From: Selaginella moellendorffii
Taxonomy: Eukaryota; Streptophyta; Lycopodiopsida; Selaginellales; Selaginellaceae
Direction of reading: 5' to 3'
Length of the DNA: 64,000 nt
NCBI RefSeq assembly: GCF_000143415.4
Contig: NW_003314357.1
Location: 267,853-331,852, forward strand
Shown: in pieces, positions 34,150 to 46,135 of the stretch
How the letters are laid out: each line of letters opens with the position of its first letter
Position numbering within the stretch: the stretch's first letter is position 1
Notes under the pieces: model-generated
The model's database searches: none
What the model was told of the DNA's origin: nothing
The model's input: the letters and a program-made list of their open reading frames with translations, nothing else
Translations under genes and position numbers: made by a program

Positions 34150-34990
34150 AACGAGTAGGCTCCCAGGCTTGTGGGAGTGGAGCGTCTCGTTACCGGGTTA
34201 CCAAGATCGATCAAGCCCATTTTCTCTTTTGAGTGGCTTTAACGAGTGCGTGGCACTGGAAGTTTTCCCCACCATGCCGGATCAAGGCTTTGGCTGTTCT
34301 TGGTGCCTGCGCCGTCTTGGCAGCGGGAGAAGACGACAGAGAGGTGGCTGGATAAATGGTGAAAGTGGGCTCTCTGCCTCGAGTCTAACCGGTTTCTGGC
34401 AAGCATGCTACTCGACTTTTACGTCAACTGTGGATCTCTGGAAGATGCTCCACAGGCTTTTGACAGAATCCAAGACCGCAGTGTGTCATCTTGGAACGTT
34501 ATGAACCGGAGAGCAATCAAGGCGAAGTGGCTCTCGAGCTCTTTTCTCTGATGCAACGCACTAGAGGTGGTGAGCTGGATGCTCGGACATTCCTCGTGGC
34601 AGCCATTGCCTGCACGAGTCTGGCAGCTAGAGAAAGTGCAGAACTTCTGCAGGGAAAACTTATCAAGGTGGTCAATTTGGAAAGAGGCATGGCACTTCAC
34701 AAACTACTTGGAGGAAAGGTCCCTGCGAACCTATTTGTTGGGAGCATCCTCATCAACTTGTACACGAAGTGCAGGAGCATGGTGGACGCTACTCGGGTCT
34801 TTGAGAAGATGCGACGTGGTGCTGTGGACTGCTTTGGTTCTGGCATTCGTGGAAAACAAAGAGGATAGCGGCCTTGGAGGTTTCCTCTCACATGCTGCAG
34901 GAGGAAAGCTTGGCACCAGACTCAAGAACTTTCATTGCTGTCTTGAGGACAAAGCTTTACCATGGCGAGCCTCTGGTGTAGCGGCAGCTC
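34150..34990 (+). pseudogene. PPR pseudogene
   Basis: The plus strand holds PPR fragments in shifting frames. DFYVNCGSLEDAPQAFDRIQ and SVSSWNVM lie near 34405-34500. Then come ELDARTFLVAAIACTSLAA, LLGGKVPANLFVGSILINLY and TKCRSMVDATRVFEKM at 34570-34820. Beyond that, VVLWTALVLAFVENK lies in another frame at 34820-34870. Frame changes near 34500 and 34820 and the absence of a complete repeat series mark it as dead. These fragments match the general H-x-x-x-G PPR type, not the neighbouring minus-strand gene. Confidence 0.7.
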
Positions 34991-35199
34991 CTTGATATCC
35001 CACTTGCTGCTGTTCCTGCCAAGCCAAAACAAATCATCAGCAATTCGATGGATCGATCAAAACATATCAGCCATTTTCCTTCCAAGTTATGCTTTTTTAA
35101 TTATGATTATTGGACATTGTTTTCGTGAGGAAAACAATGCCTGTCATCTTCAATTCATAATACTTATGCTTTTTTTCTGTTTTTGAATGCATGGATGAG

Positions 35200-35650
35200 A
35201 ATTCTATTATTTGGCTACAAGCAAAAGGACTCTAGCTTATTGTCCACAATCATTATATGTTTGAAGTCCCACCCTGATCTTGAGAGATATTTCACAATTT
35301 TTTTTCCCTTCAACTTCTTTGGATGAATATAAATCTCTGTACAGACGATAGACAAAAAGATTCTTAGCCAAGTCAAGCTTATCCAAAATCTTATCCACAT
35401 ATGGCTTCATTACCCAAGTAAAAACCATGATCTCATATATTTTATTCATCTCTTTTAGAAAATCATCCATGCCTAGCCTCTTTGCCATAAGGTAACACTA
35501 CAGTGGAATAATTTTCCCATTAAAGATCTTATAGGATGTTGTGGCGTTGTGGGCATGGATTAATGTCTTATCCATGTCTAACACAAATGTGGATTTCTTC
35601 TCCAAAGCTGGTGGCAATGGTTTAACAACTTCACTTTTTTGTTCTTCTCT
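35200..35650 (-). pseudogene. SCP/FCP1-like phosphatase pseudogene
   Basis: The minus strand reads KKSTFVLDMDKTLIHA, a variant of the catalytic DLDETLVHS loop (DxDxT) of HAD-type CTD phosphatases. It continues with RLGMDDFLKEMNKIYEIMVF and KYLSRSGWDFKHIMIVDN, as in that family. A stop codon lies near 35502 between the first two parts, and a frameshift near 35300 separates the third. Only the central catalytic region is present. This is AT-rich, decayed sequence. Confidence 0.65.
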
Positions 35651-36619
35651 TTAGTGGTAATGTCAAACGTCGCAAAACTCCTAGTCCCATGGCCTTTTCA
35701 TAGCTGATAGAAGCCCTAATACTTAATTGTAATGAACCTTTATATTTCAAGTTAATACAAAGTTAAAGCTATAAAGTAGGAGTGATGTGAAATGAAAAAC
35801 TCACAGCAATTGCAGTCAGTACACCATAAGACGTGATCCAAACCTGGTGAAATACAGAAGCACTTCATATTGAGAGTGAGAGATATGTGCACTCTTAACT
35901 TCAAAGACTTTTCTAAGTCTTAAAGCAGCAACTTGAGCTTCATCAGCTGGTGTCTATGTGCTGTGTCTGGGCATTTGGCAACATCTTCTCAAGAAACTCT
36001 TGCTATTTTATGTCGAAACAGAGAAAGAACAGGGAGATGGGAGATTTCCCTGATGGCGTCATTTTGCACTCGTTTCTCAGTAGAGCCGAGAGTTGAAGCT
36101 CTTTGCAAGGCACGGCTGTTACTTCTTCTTCTATGGCTTTTTAACGAGAATAAAGAAAGAAAAAGCAAGGAAAATGCTGGCAGAATTATGTTCTCTATAA
36201 GCCAATTTGTTCTACAAGTTTATGTTCACCTAGGTGCCAATGGATTGGAAACCGATGCGCCACACGTCAGACGATCCCATGGGATGAGAGCCTGGACGAA
36301 ACTAAACGGCTTGCATACTCTCGGTAAGATAAAGGAAAGCATGAACAAGGCGTGCGCCAGCTTCAAATTTGTATTTATCAAAGAAACCCCTCCAATCTCC
36401 GTCAAAATCCTTCTTTCCATCAAACTTTCACGTATTACACGTTCTTTAAAAGCTTCTAAATCGTCCAGTGTCTTTTATGGCTTTTGTGCTTCTACCGTTC
36501 TCTGAATGACAATCCTCGTTCTCTGTTCGTCGTATGAGAGATCTCTGGATTTCTACCGCGTGATTGTCGGAAGAGTCATTCTGATCCACTGTCCACAAGA
36601 GTAAATTTTTCTTAGGGAT

Positions 36620-37632
36620 AGCAGAGATTGTGACTTACCAGCATCAAAAAGACCAAAGTCCTCATCGTCAACGTGGCTTTGGCTTGAGGAAGTTTTTGTC
36701 GAAGGCTGTGAAATACGAGCTGTGAAAGAAAATGGTCAGCACTAACTATAGGGAAGTAACAGTCTTTCCTTATATTTGATATCTTGAGCTTGTCGGGCTA
36801 TGAAGCTCCAAATTATTGTCGTTTCCAACCTGCGCAAAAAGAGGCCCTTTATTCCAATCTAAATAGTGAAAGGGAGCTCACCTCTACATTTAGAGCCGCA
36901 TAATAATCCCCAACGACTTCGAGCTTTTCCAGCATTGTTGATGTGAGCCTCCATACGAAGATTGCTGAACGTAGGAAAACGCAAAATAGACATACCTTGA
37001 CAACGACAATAGCTGTTGTAGTGGTGAATATCGTCTCACCATTAGATTTTGTTGGTAAATCACGCTTGCTCTGCAAAGCCAACCCGAACGCCATGGCTCC
37101 TTGCAAGCCTATCAATAAAAACCATCAGTTAAGATCACAATCGCCGTGCTTAACAGCTCCGTACCGCTAAACCAAAGGGCCTTTTGATGCTTGAGAGGTA
37201 TTTTCCTTGCAACTGGCCGAATCAAGTTGATCAAACATGCGCAAGTTAGCTGCTCTGATAAAACAATAGCATTAGCAATGTAAAAACTTCCACGAGCAAT
37301 ACCTTGCTGCCAGGATAAACACTTGCAGGTGCCCTCTCAGTCAAGGAACACGTCCAAGAATAAATAATAAAATGAGAAAGGATACAATAGAGAAAAAGAT
37401 GAATCACCGTGTAGATGAACCTGAAATTAAGGGTAAGACTCGGAAAAATATAAAGACTCACAAAATTGTTTCTGTCAATCGCGTAAAAGCTTGAACCGGT
37501 TCAGACAGGTTTTGAAACGCATAATGCTTCATGAGCTGCTAGAAGGCATTAGAGGAAACCAAAAGACCACAAACTTACAATACCACAAAAGAGAATGGCT
37601 ATGATTCCCGTAAGTCCAGCTAGCATGAACCT
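36620..37632 (-). pseudogene. NHX5/6-like Na+/H+ antiporter fragment
   Basis: Exon-like pieces on the minus strand follow the order of plant endosomal Na+/H+ exchangers. FMLAGLTGIIAILFCGI is at 37630-37579, LMKHYAFQNLSEPVQAF is near 37540, CLINLIRPVARKIPLKHQKA is near 37200, [16 protein letters not shown] is near 37090, and [11 protein letters not shown] is near 36930. Most joints have GT-AG sites. The stretch between FIYT and the CLINL helix is garbled, and the N-terminal half of the protein is missing. Upstream the sequence switches directly to a PPR pseudogene at about 37740. It is probably a truncated dead copy, although a short transcript is possible. Confidence 0.6.
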
Positions 37633-37734
37633 GGAAAACAAGCATAGGATCTTTTGTAATGCTGGAAAAAAAACTCAGGAAAAGTACGGGAAAAGAACGA
37701 ATAGACACCATTCCAGATTATGAAGGCTGCAACA

Positions 37735-38400
37735 CAAAAGGATTCCACATCGCAAAACACTGCCCTGGAATAACCCGAGCATGCCGCCACTAAAACAGCG
37801 TGATAAGATGCCATGGGCTTTGCCGTATAGGCTGTAGTGCAAGAATGCGCCAATGATGCCCGTGCAAGCTCCGGAATCGTGACACGGCATCTTTTCTAAC
37901 ACCTCTGTCGCACCCTCAAGATGCCCAGACAGGGAATATGCCCTGGACAGGATTGTCCACGACACGGCATCTGAGCGTGGGATGGAATTGGGCATGACTG
38001 GAGATTATCATGACCACGTCCCGGTGGAAGGTGAAGCGGGCCTCCTCCATTCTACCCGCGCCTTGGCGGTCCACCCTTGGCATACAACGAAGATTCAGTG
38101 CTCTAAAATCTGGGCTATGGCGCATTTGGAAGGGAGCTAAGGCGCACGGGCGCTTCAAGCAGTATACAATTCCAGCCAAGTGAGCTGGAGAGTCAATCCT
38201 ACCCCAGCTCTGGGGCAGGATATAGTTCCGACATCACAGGCTGCTGTGCTTGTCGCGAGGAGCATGCTTCCTCGTTGGAACAAGGCCTTGCTGAGCCTTT
38301 CCATTTGCATCACAAGGTGATGCTGGAGAGGGAAACGAGTAGGCTCCCAGGCCTGGTGTTCTCGGGGATTCTGCGAACAATGTGCTGCTAGCGGTCAAGA
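37735..38400 (-). pseudogene. Partial duplicate of the PPR gene at 32216-33973
   Basis: The minus strand is near-identical to parts of the intact PPR gene and its 5' flank. The pieces are MPNSIPRSDAVSWTILSRAY and SLSGHLEGATEVLEKMP, with an internal deletion joining segments equal to about 33040-33320 and 33816-33970. Several 8-20-bp deletions are also present. The 5' flank, including the hairpin at 38196-38221 and the TGAGCCTTTCCATTTG block, matches 34040-34190. No continuous frame remains. Confidence 0.8.
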
Positions 38401-39150
38401 GCTGGTTTTGTACTCCACAGGAGGCCGGTGTCAAGAGCTTCAGGCTCCTCTTGCGATCATCCACCATCGATGTAAGCTGCAAGCGACGACAACGTATTAT
38501 GGTTTTATCGTGAATGGATGTGAGCTGCTTATTTTCTTCTTCTTCTTTTATTATGCTGGAAGTACATCAAGTCTGAAGGAATTTAAACGGAATTTAATCA
38601 TGTTTGGAGAAACTTAAAAAGGAAGAAAATACTTCTCTCACATCCACATCATCTTTTCCTGATCACCTCATCCACACCAACTCTCGTTTCCGCTCTCATT
38701 TCCGCGACTTTAGAAGCAAGCATCACAAGACTTTTAGAGTGATTGCATCCGTGCCCTCTATGACAATCACCTAGTAAGAGAATCTGAAGACTAAGCCTTG
38801 TAGGTAAGTAAAACTCAATGAATACCTACAATTGCTTCTCCACTCCGAGAGGTGTGCGCATTGTTGTAAACTCTTGCCAACTTTGTTTTCTTTTTGCAGA
38901 TGGAGAAAACTTTTCATTCGTGGCACTGCTACAGGCAAGGATTGTGATGCAGGTCTTTGTGGAGATGCATATCACTCTCACTTTCTAGCTCATAAGATCA
39001 GATTCATGTCAACCAGTGATACCTCCCAGCCTATCCGATCTCAAAGTCTAAACATGAAATTGATCTCAACCCCAGAGATGATGAGAGCATTTGAGCTTGA
39101 AAGAACTTGGCCCTCTCTCTCTCTCCCTCTCTCTCTTTCTCTTTGATTTT
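38400..39150. other. Intergenic sequence with a short dispersed repeat
   Basis: No gene is seen. The stretch 38710-38800 repeats 31370-31465. A CT-rich run lies at about 39110-39143, just downstream of the H-protein stop codon. Confidence 0.5.
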
Positions 39151-39163
39151 ATGGCTAGCTAGG

Positions 39164-39892
39164 CTAGTGCCCTCCACTCTTTACGTGTTCTTCGTACGCA
39201 GCTGGGTCCATTAGGCCGTCGAGATCGGAGACGTTGGACATCTTCACTTTGATCAGCCATCCCTCGCCAAACGCATTCTTGTTCACCTGGAAGCAAGAAG
39301 GCAATTCGGGAGTGATTCAAGAAAGAAAATTTGCTCCTGGTGTCACTTACGAGCGCTGGAGTTTGCTTGACTTCTTCGTTCACTTCAATCACTTCGCCAG
39401 ACACTGGGCTGTAGATATCGCTGCAAGCCTTGACGCTCTCCACCACACCAAAGTTCTTCCCTTTCGTCACAGAAGACCCAATTTCTGGCAAATCCGCAAA
39501 CACCACATCACCCAATTCATGCTACATACACACAACAATCACGAGAGATAGAAAATAAAAAGAGAAAAATTTCAAGCTCGTTTTACCTGGGCATGGTCGC
39601 TGATACCCACAGTTCCAGTCCCACTCTCCACCTTGACCCATTCGTGCGATTCCAGAAATTTCAAGTCTTGGGGGATTGGAACGGTAGCTGCGGCTTCGGC
39701 TGGAAGAGAAAACGAAAGAGGGTAAGAATCACGTTGAATTTGCGTGCTAGATCCATGCACATTGCGATGAAAATCCCAGGACTTACTTGCAAATCCTCGC
39801 GCCAGTGGAATCGCCAAGGCCTGCGCCAGGTGAGGCTGGCATCGAATTCTCAGAATCGTGGCAGCTTGCGCCGCCATAGACCGGAGCGCCAT
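39164..39892 (-). CDS. GDCH: Glycine cleavage system H protein, mitochondrial
   Basis: Four exons on the minus strand: 39892-39787, 39699-39587, 39521-39351, 39286-39164. Introns are 64-87 nt and the product is 170 aa. Residues 1-35 are Arg/Ala-rich without acidic residues, a mitochondrial targeting peptide. The mature part reads [40 protein letters not shown] and [20 protein letters not shown]. The Lys in ESVKA (about residue 104) is the lipoylated residue that shuttles the aminomethyl group between P, T and L proteins in photorespiration and one-carbon metabolism. Length and order are as in plant H proteins. It is divergent from the GST gene, with 235 bp between start codons. Confidence 0.95.
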
Positions 39893-40109
39893 CGTGTTGC
39901 TTCTACTCCCTTTCTTTCTTTCTTTCTAGGGTGCTTTCCACAAACACTGGACGCAGCCTTGCGGCCACAAAAGCTTCTACGCCCAATCCGGAATCCAGCC
40001 AATCGCATAATTCCCGCATTCAATAAATTAACCTGGGGTTAGGGTTCCTCTGTTTAGATTCCTCGAATATGCTTTCCATGGCTACTTGAGCGATTAGAAG
40101 TAGAAGTAG

Positions 40110-40901
<792 letters not shown>

Positions 40902-40957
40902 GAAAGCTTCTCGATCGAAGAGATGGATAGAAAATAATGGAAAGCAAAAACCTCTTT

Positions 40958-43605
40958 CTAGTAGCGCTCGTTGTCCGAGAGATCGTCGTTGATGCTTGCG
41001 TCGAAACCATCGTAGTGTTCTTCGTCCCCGCCACAGCCCAATCCCAGCCCCATTGGAACGACGCCGCCACTGCCATTTCTTTCGAAGCTCCCGGAGTCTT
41101 GGAACTCTCTGGGAGTCGTGAGGTACGTAGCCGAGCTCACGGCAGCGTCCAAGTTGTGATCCGGATCACTGTCGTGGTAAAGTACGTCCATTTGTGACAT
41201 GCTGCTGCTGATGATCGAGTCAGGTACAGAGATGATGTAAAAGCGGAGATTACCTCAGGTGTGGATCGGAATCGGCTCGACCGGGCATTGGGCCCATGTA
41301 TCTATACCATCCACGCAAAGTTTTGAGATTCATGATTTGGTTCCGGTACCAGACCTGTGAAGAGAAGAAAGGTATCAGCGAGGAAAAGATATATGCACGA
41401 CTTACGTTCGATTCGGGCTTTCCGATCGGAGCTAGAAAGAGTTGCCTCGGTTCACTCGCGGACGCTTTTGGAGGCGCGTGGAAGAAGTACTTGTCCAGAC
41501 ATAGCACGACGTCACTCTCGGAGCACGACACAGGCTCTCTAAACGAGGATTTTCGCTTGTGATTTGCAGCTCTTTTCTCATCGTATCTGAAAGCAAACAT
41601 TTTCAAGCCATTATAACCAGAAAGATGAAAGAATAAAACGAGCGAGAACTTACTCCCAGGTCGCAGTGCCGTCCCCGTTCCCAAATCGTTTGAACTCTAC
41701 GTCCGTCGTATAGTAGAGTTCCATATGTCCATGGACATGAAACTTGCGTATGACGTAGAAGCAAAGCCTCTTCAGCAAACCATACGGGTCCGTCACTTGG
41801 TTTGCAGGATGGCAAAGAATGTCCTCCTCCGGAGCAGGAATCCATTCGTCAGGATTCTTCCTTCGTTTCACATTTCCTCCGTGTGATTTGCTATACTTCA
41901 TAGCTTCGAGACATGCAAGCCTCGCTCTTTCAAAGAGTGAGTCTCTGCTCAAGTCGACCCCAGGACCATCATATCGTCCCTGTAGCTGTAGTTTTCTGTA
42001 GTGAGATCTGAGAATGCGGCAAAATGCCCGGAACATGGCACGCAAACTAGAAACAGAAAAACGAGATTGAGTGGGTAATCAGAAAAAAAAAAAAAAAAAA
42101 AAAACAGGAAAGATAGACCTGTACCTTTCCGAAGGAAAAAGGCTTCCGTTCCGCTTCTTTACCATGCGAAAGAACTTCGTAAGACAATCAGCAAGTTCTG
42201 GCAGAGGTAGATCCTCGAGATTAGAAGATGGCAGTCCCTGCTCTTTCCTCCATTCTAAGAAATGCCGCCTGGAAAATGACAGTAGAAAGAAAAACATTAG
42301 CATGTAAACCAAGCTGCAAGAAAATCTTCGCATACTTCGCCCACAGATCACTACATAGGCTTCGATTCTTCTCTTCTCGATCAGCGTCGGCATTAATATG
42401 CGGCTGCATATCCAGGGACGGAAGTAGACCTTGATTATTTGGCATTGCCTCAAATAGTTGGTCATGAATACCATTCGCAGCAGAAGCGCTCATCTCATCA
42501 CCGCCTGCATTTTCAACGTAAGCAGAAGCATAGTGCCAGAGTTGGGATACGTACCGGCACAGTACGTTTCTTCAAGCTTCAAGTCCGGGCTGCAAGGAGC
42601 TTCTCCAAGGTAAAAGCTCCCGTCGGATGAATTACTGGGAAACTAGAAGAACAAGCTGTTTGGAGAAGGAAGACAAATACTAAATACCTTCACAGTCGAG
42701 GGTGCCGCTTGCAATACAGGTTTGGGCTGCTTCCGCGACGGGTTCAAAGGACTGACGTTTATAGCCATAGCCCTCTGTTTCGCTCTAATGCACTCCACAG
42801 TATCCAAAACTTTCAAAGTTTTGATCTGTGAGATGAAAAACATTAGCAGTTATAAGAGCGAGCTTGCTCCGTGTACCTTCCCTTCCGCTAGAGCAGCTTC
42901 CAAATGGAACACTCGGCTCTGGGCTGCGAGAAGAAGCTTCAAATCAAAAAGGCTACATCAGCGATGAACTAAGGCATGACAAACAAGAAGCAACACGCCG
43001 TCTCTAAGAACCAACCTGCTGAAAGGGTCTCGAAAAACTCCCAAATCAGTGTGCTCATGTTGTCGCTGGCACATCTCCCTTCTGAAAGCTCCAGCTCCAG
43101 CGAGATTTCTCTCAAGGAGATCCTGGTTTTCAGTCGTCCCGATGCAGCAGCACCTGGGATGGGAGCATTTGAAAAGTGAGGGAAGTGTTCGAGAAGAACA
43201 CCAGAAAAACTAAGCAAGCATAAAGAAGAAACTCACGACTAGGTGCTGCCGCGCTGAGCTCAAACTTCACTTGGTTGGATGAAAAGCCATCGTGTAGATT
43301 TTGCATATAGACAGGGAAGCTATCGCGTATTCCCAGCTCATTTCTCTGCAGTAGAACCACTCAAGCTATAGCCAGAAATCGTTGAGCACAGACACAATGC
43401 TCACCAGATTTTCGAGGTAGTCGTAGTCGAAGCTCGCGCGCCAGGTGTTGGAATGGAAGTCGGACACCACGACGTGCAAATCCTCGTAGCGGGAAGGATT
43501 GATGGAGAACAAGAATGCGGTGCTGCTGCAATGCGCGGCAAGCAAGGGATCGATCTGGCCCTGCGCTCGATTGCAGATCGGCTTGAAGCTGGACAGCGCC
43601 TCCAT
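40958..43605 (-). CDS. XRCC4/PAXX-like head fused to a Crypton/DUF3504-like domain
   Basis: Twelve exons on the minus strand, high to low: 43605-43405, 43345-43237, 43153-43016, 42923-42877, 42825-42688, 42642-42555, 42504-42336, 42268-42125, 42046-41654, 41586-41406, 41354-41254, 41201-40958. All use GT-AG and the frame stays open; 650 aa. Residues 1-165 resemble the head plus helix of the XRCC4/PAXX superfamily: VVVSDFHSNTWRASFDYDYL, LENLRNELGI, ISLELELSEG, VFHLEAALAEGK. Residues about 297-570 resemble the DUF3504 region of ZMYM, QRICH1 and KIAA1958 proteins, which derives from Crypton tyrosine recombinases: LTKFFRMVKKRNGSLFP, DPYGLLKRLCFYVIRKF, DVVLCLDKYFFHAP, VWYRNQIMNLKTLRGW. No complete catalytic R-H-R-Y set is evident. 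The C terminus is acidic and Gly-rich. The ATG at 43605 is the first in frame. A DNA-bound nuclear role is inferred only from the folds. The gene model is firmer than the family calls. Confidence 0.65.
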
Positions 43606-43995
43606 CGATCGCTCGTCGGCACCGCTGCTCACCTCTAGCTCAGGGGCGCCATCGCTCGCCCTAATAACCAGGAAGAGAAAGGAAGGAGTATCGAACCACC
43701 GACCTGGCCTGCTCAAAAGAATGTAGCTAGCCTAGGTCAGCTCAAAAGACGCGATCCTTCATAAGTTCTTTCTTGCCGCCTAAGGCGTCGCCGGGGATAG
43801 CGATGATCGCCTCTGCGAGCTCGAGAAGTAGTGAGGGTTTTCGATCATCTTGCGCGGATCCAAGACTTTGAGCTGCAGGGGAGCCGCGGCTGCCACAGCA
43901 GGATGGAGAGATGCGATCTTCTTGAGCGCTTGGACGAGCAAGAACCGGGAGGAGATGGGCGGGGGAGGCGCTGCTGCTCCAAATTTCGGTCCGTG

Positions 43996-44577
43996 ATGGC
44001 GTGCTTTTCAATCTTTCCTCACGAAATATTTCGCGCAGGTGCCAAGCTCGATCGAGGAACCCTGCCGCCATCGCAGAATCTGTGCCCCGACGGATCGGTG
44101 GGATGCCAGGAGCCAGCTCCAACGATGGTGATCGTCATCGCCGGCCTGTGCGTCATGCTCTTCCTCATCGCGATCGCGTTGCTGCTGCTCTTCTACTCGT
44201 ATTACAAGTACCGGAGGCCGGCCAGGGTGGGATTGGACGTGGAATCGGCCGCAGCTCTTGCGGCTATGGATGCCGCCGCCGGAGAGGACGAGGGTAGCGA
44301 GAACTACGATGGAGCTTTCTTGGTGTTGATGCCTGGCGACGAGGAGCCGCATTTCTTTGCAAGACCGAGTCCATTGCCGGGGGATTTGGAGGATCCGGAG
44401 GGTGTTACTGGCGAAATTTTGGCTGGAATTCTCGACGCCGTGCTGGATCGAGAGGCAGAGATCGCTGGCAATGCTGATGGTTCCAGTGGCGGTGATGGCA
44501 GCGTGGATCAGGGTGAGAATGGGAAGGATTTGAGAGGCGGAGGCGAGGAAGACGATCCCTCGAGGAGGCACCGATAG
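43996..44577 (+). CDS. Small single-pass membrane protein, function unknown
   Basis: An open frame without introns. The start is uncertain: ATG at 43996 gives 193 aa and ATG at 44125 gives 150 aa. A strong transmembrane helix (VIVIAGLCVMLFLIAIALLL) follows the second ATG directly, then a basic KYRRPARVG stop-transfer segment, so the C-terminal part is probably cytosolic. The tail is acidic and Gly-rich (AAGEDEGSENYDGAFLVLMP, then GDEEPHFFARPSPLPGD). I do not recognise the family. It is divergent from the PAXX-like gene (starts 391 bp apart) and 93 bp upstream of a PPR gene on the same strand. Confidence 0.55.
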   Translation: MACFSIFPHEIFRAGAKLDRGTLPPSQNLCPDGSVGCQEPAPTMVIVIAGLCVMLFLIAIALLLLFYSYYKYRRPARVGLDVESAAALAAMDAAAGEDEGSENYDGAFLVLMPGDEEPHFFARPSPLPGDLEDPEGVTGEILAGILDAVLDREAEIAGNADGSSGGDGSVDQGENGKDLRGGGEEDDPSRRHR

Positions 44578-44670
44578 GAAGTATAGATTCTTCTCTCCAT
44601 TCCTTCGAGGAAATTTTGTCTACTGATACCAGTTTTGTGAATTGAATCGCTTCGGTTTTGCGCGAGCGAT

Positions 44671-46074
44671 ATGGGATTGTCGCAGTGGAACTCACTGCTT
44701 GCTGCGAATGCCCGGAGGAAGAATCTGGATGGCGTGAAGAGCGTCTTCGATCGAATGCCACTGCGCGACGCGATCTCCTACACGATCATGCTCAATGCCT
44801 ACGCTCGCAGCGCGAAAATCGAGCTAGCAGTGGAAATCTTTATGCAAATGCCACACAAAGATCTCGTCGCTTCAAATTCTCTCGTGGAAGCATTTGCCCA
44901 ATTGGGGCATTTGGAAGAAGCTTTGCGAGTGTTCCACGCGATGCCACTGTGGGACGTCGTGACGTGGACAAGCCTTTTAACGGCGTGCATACGTGGCGGC
45001 CATGCAGAGGCCGCTTTTTCCGTCTTCCAACGCATGCCGGCGTGGGATCTTGTGTCCTCGACCGCGATGCTAGCAGAATATGCCGATCACGGGCGTTTGG
45101 AAGATGCGCGGGACATTTTGTTGGCGATGGAGCTGCGCGATAGGGCTTGTTTGAATGCGATGTTGGCGGGATACGCCAAGAAGGGGCGGCTGGAAGAGGC
45201 GACGTGGGTTTTCCAGGGAATGCCGGAGCTGGATCTCATCTCCTGGAATTCGATGCTGCTGGCGCTCGTCCAGGGCGGGAGCTACGCCGAGGCGCAGCAA
45301 TTCTTTGATGAGGCGATGTCGCAGTGGGATCTCGTCTCCGCCACGATGATGCTCAATCTCTTCTCGCAGATGATCGGTAGTGAATCCCAGGCAGCGGCTG
45401 TGGCGGCATTGTGTGAATCTTTGCCCGTCCACGACGAAATCTCCTCCACCGCGCTTCTTTCCTTGCACGCTCAATCGGCTCGAATGGAAGAAGCCAAGGT
45501 CGTGTTTGATCTCATGCCGGATCACAGCTTAGCCGCCTGGAACGCCATCCTGGCGGCCTACTGCGGCAATAATCTCGACGAGGCTGTGGAGCGGCTGTGG
45601 AATCGGATTCCAGTCCTGGATCTGGTCTCCTGGAACACGATGCTCGGCGCCTACATCCGCGAGGGCAGGATCCACGAATCCAAGCGCCTGTTCGATGCGA
45701 TGCCGGAGAAGAATCCATACTCGTGGACGCTGCTCGTCTACGGCTACGCACAGCTAGGCCTCTTGGAGCGCGCCCTGGGCGTGTTCGTGGCCATGCCGGA
45801 GAAGGATCTGGTGGCTCTCACCGCGATGATGGACTCTTACACTCGCAATGCGGCCTTCGATCGCGCAGTGGAGATCTTCAACGAGGCCAAGCTCGTGGAA
45901 TCGCCGGATCGCGCTTGCTTTACCTCGGCGCTGGTAGCATGCAGCCATTGGGGCAGGGTTGGAATGGGGATGCGCGTGCTGGACTCCATGGAGAGGGACT
46001 ATGGCTTGATTCCAGGCGAGCAACACTACCGATGCGTCAGTGATCTGTGGGCTCGAGCGGCTGAAAGGGTTTAG
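44671..46074 (+). CDS. PPR protein, PLS-like
   Basis: Intronless, 467 aa, made of about 14 PPR units of the MPxWDLVSWNxML type (MGLSQWNSLLAANARRKN, ISYTIMLNAYARSAKIELA, VVTWTSLLTACIRGGHAEAA). The last complete part reads GEQHYRCVSDLWARAAERV, where a longer PPR protein would go on to an E domain, and then stops. Either the E/DYW tail was lost or the gene ends there naturally. The role is organellar RNA binding, inferred from the family. It is tail-to-tail with the next PPR gene, with 61 bp between stop codons. Confidence 0.9.
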   Translation: MGLSQWNSLLAANARRKNLDGVKSVFDRMPLRDAISYTIMLNAYARSAKIELAVEIFMQMPHKDLVASNSLVEAFAQLGHLEEALRVFHAMPLWDVVTWTSLLTACIRGGHAEAAFSVFQRMPAWDLVSSTAMLAEYADHGRLEDARDILLAMELRDRACLNAMLAGYAKKGRLEEATWVFQGMPELDLISWNSMLLALVQGGSYAEAQQFFDEAMSQWDLVSATMMLNLFSQMIGSESQAAAVAALCESLPVHDEISSTALLSLHAQSARMEEAKVVFDLMPDHSLAAWNAILAAYCGNNLDEAVERLWNRIPVLDLVSWNTMLGAYIREGRIHESKRLFDAMPEKNPYSWTLLVYGYAQLGLLERALGVFVAMPEKDLVALTAMMDSYTRNAAFDRAVEIFNEAKLVESPDRACFTSALVACSHWGRVGMGMRVLDSMERDYGLIPGEQHYRCVSDLWARAAERV

Positions 46075-46135
46075 CTTTGGAGGGACTCCAAAAAGTTTGG
46101 CCAAGAACAATGAGAATTTTTCGCTCATCCATCGC

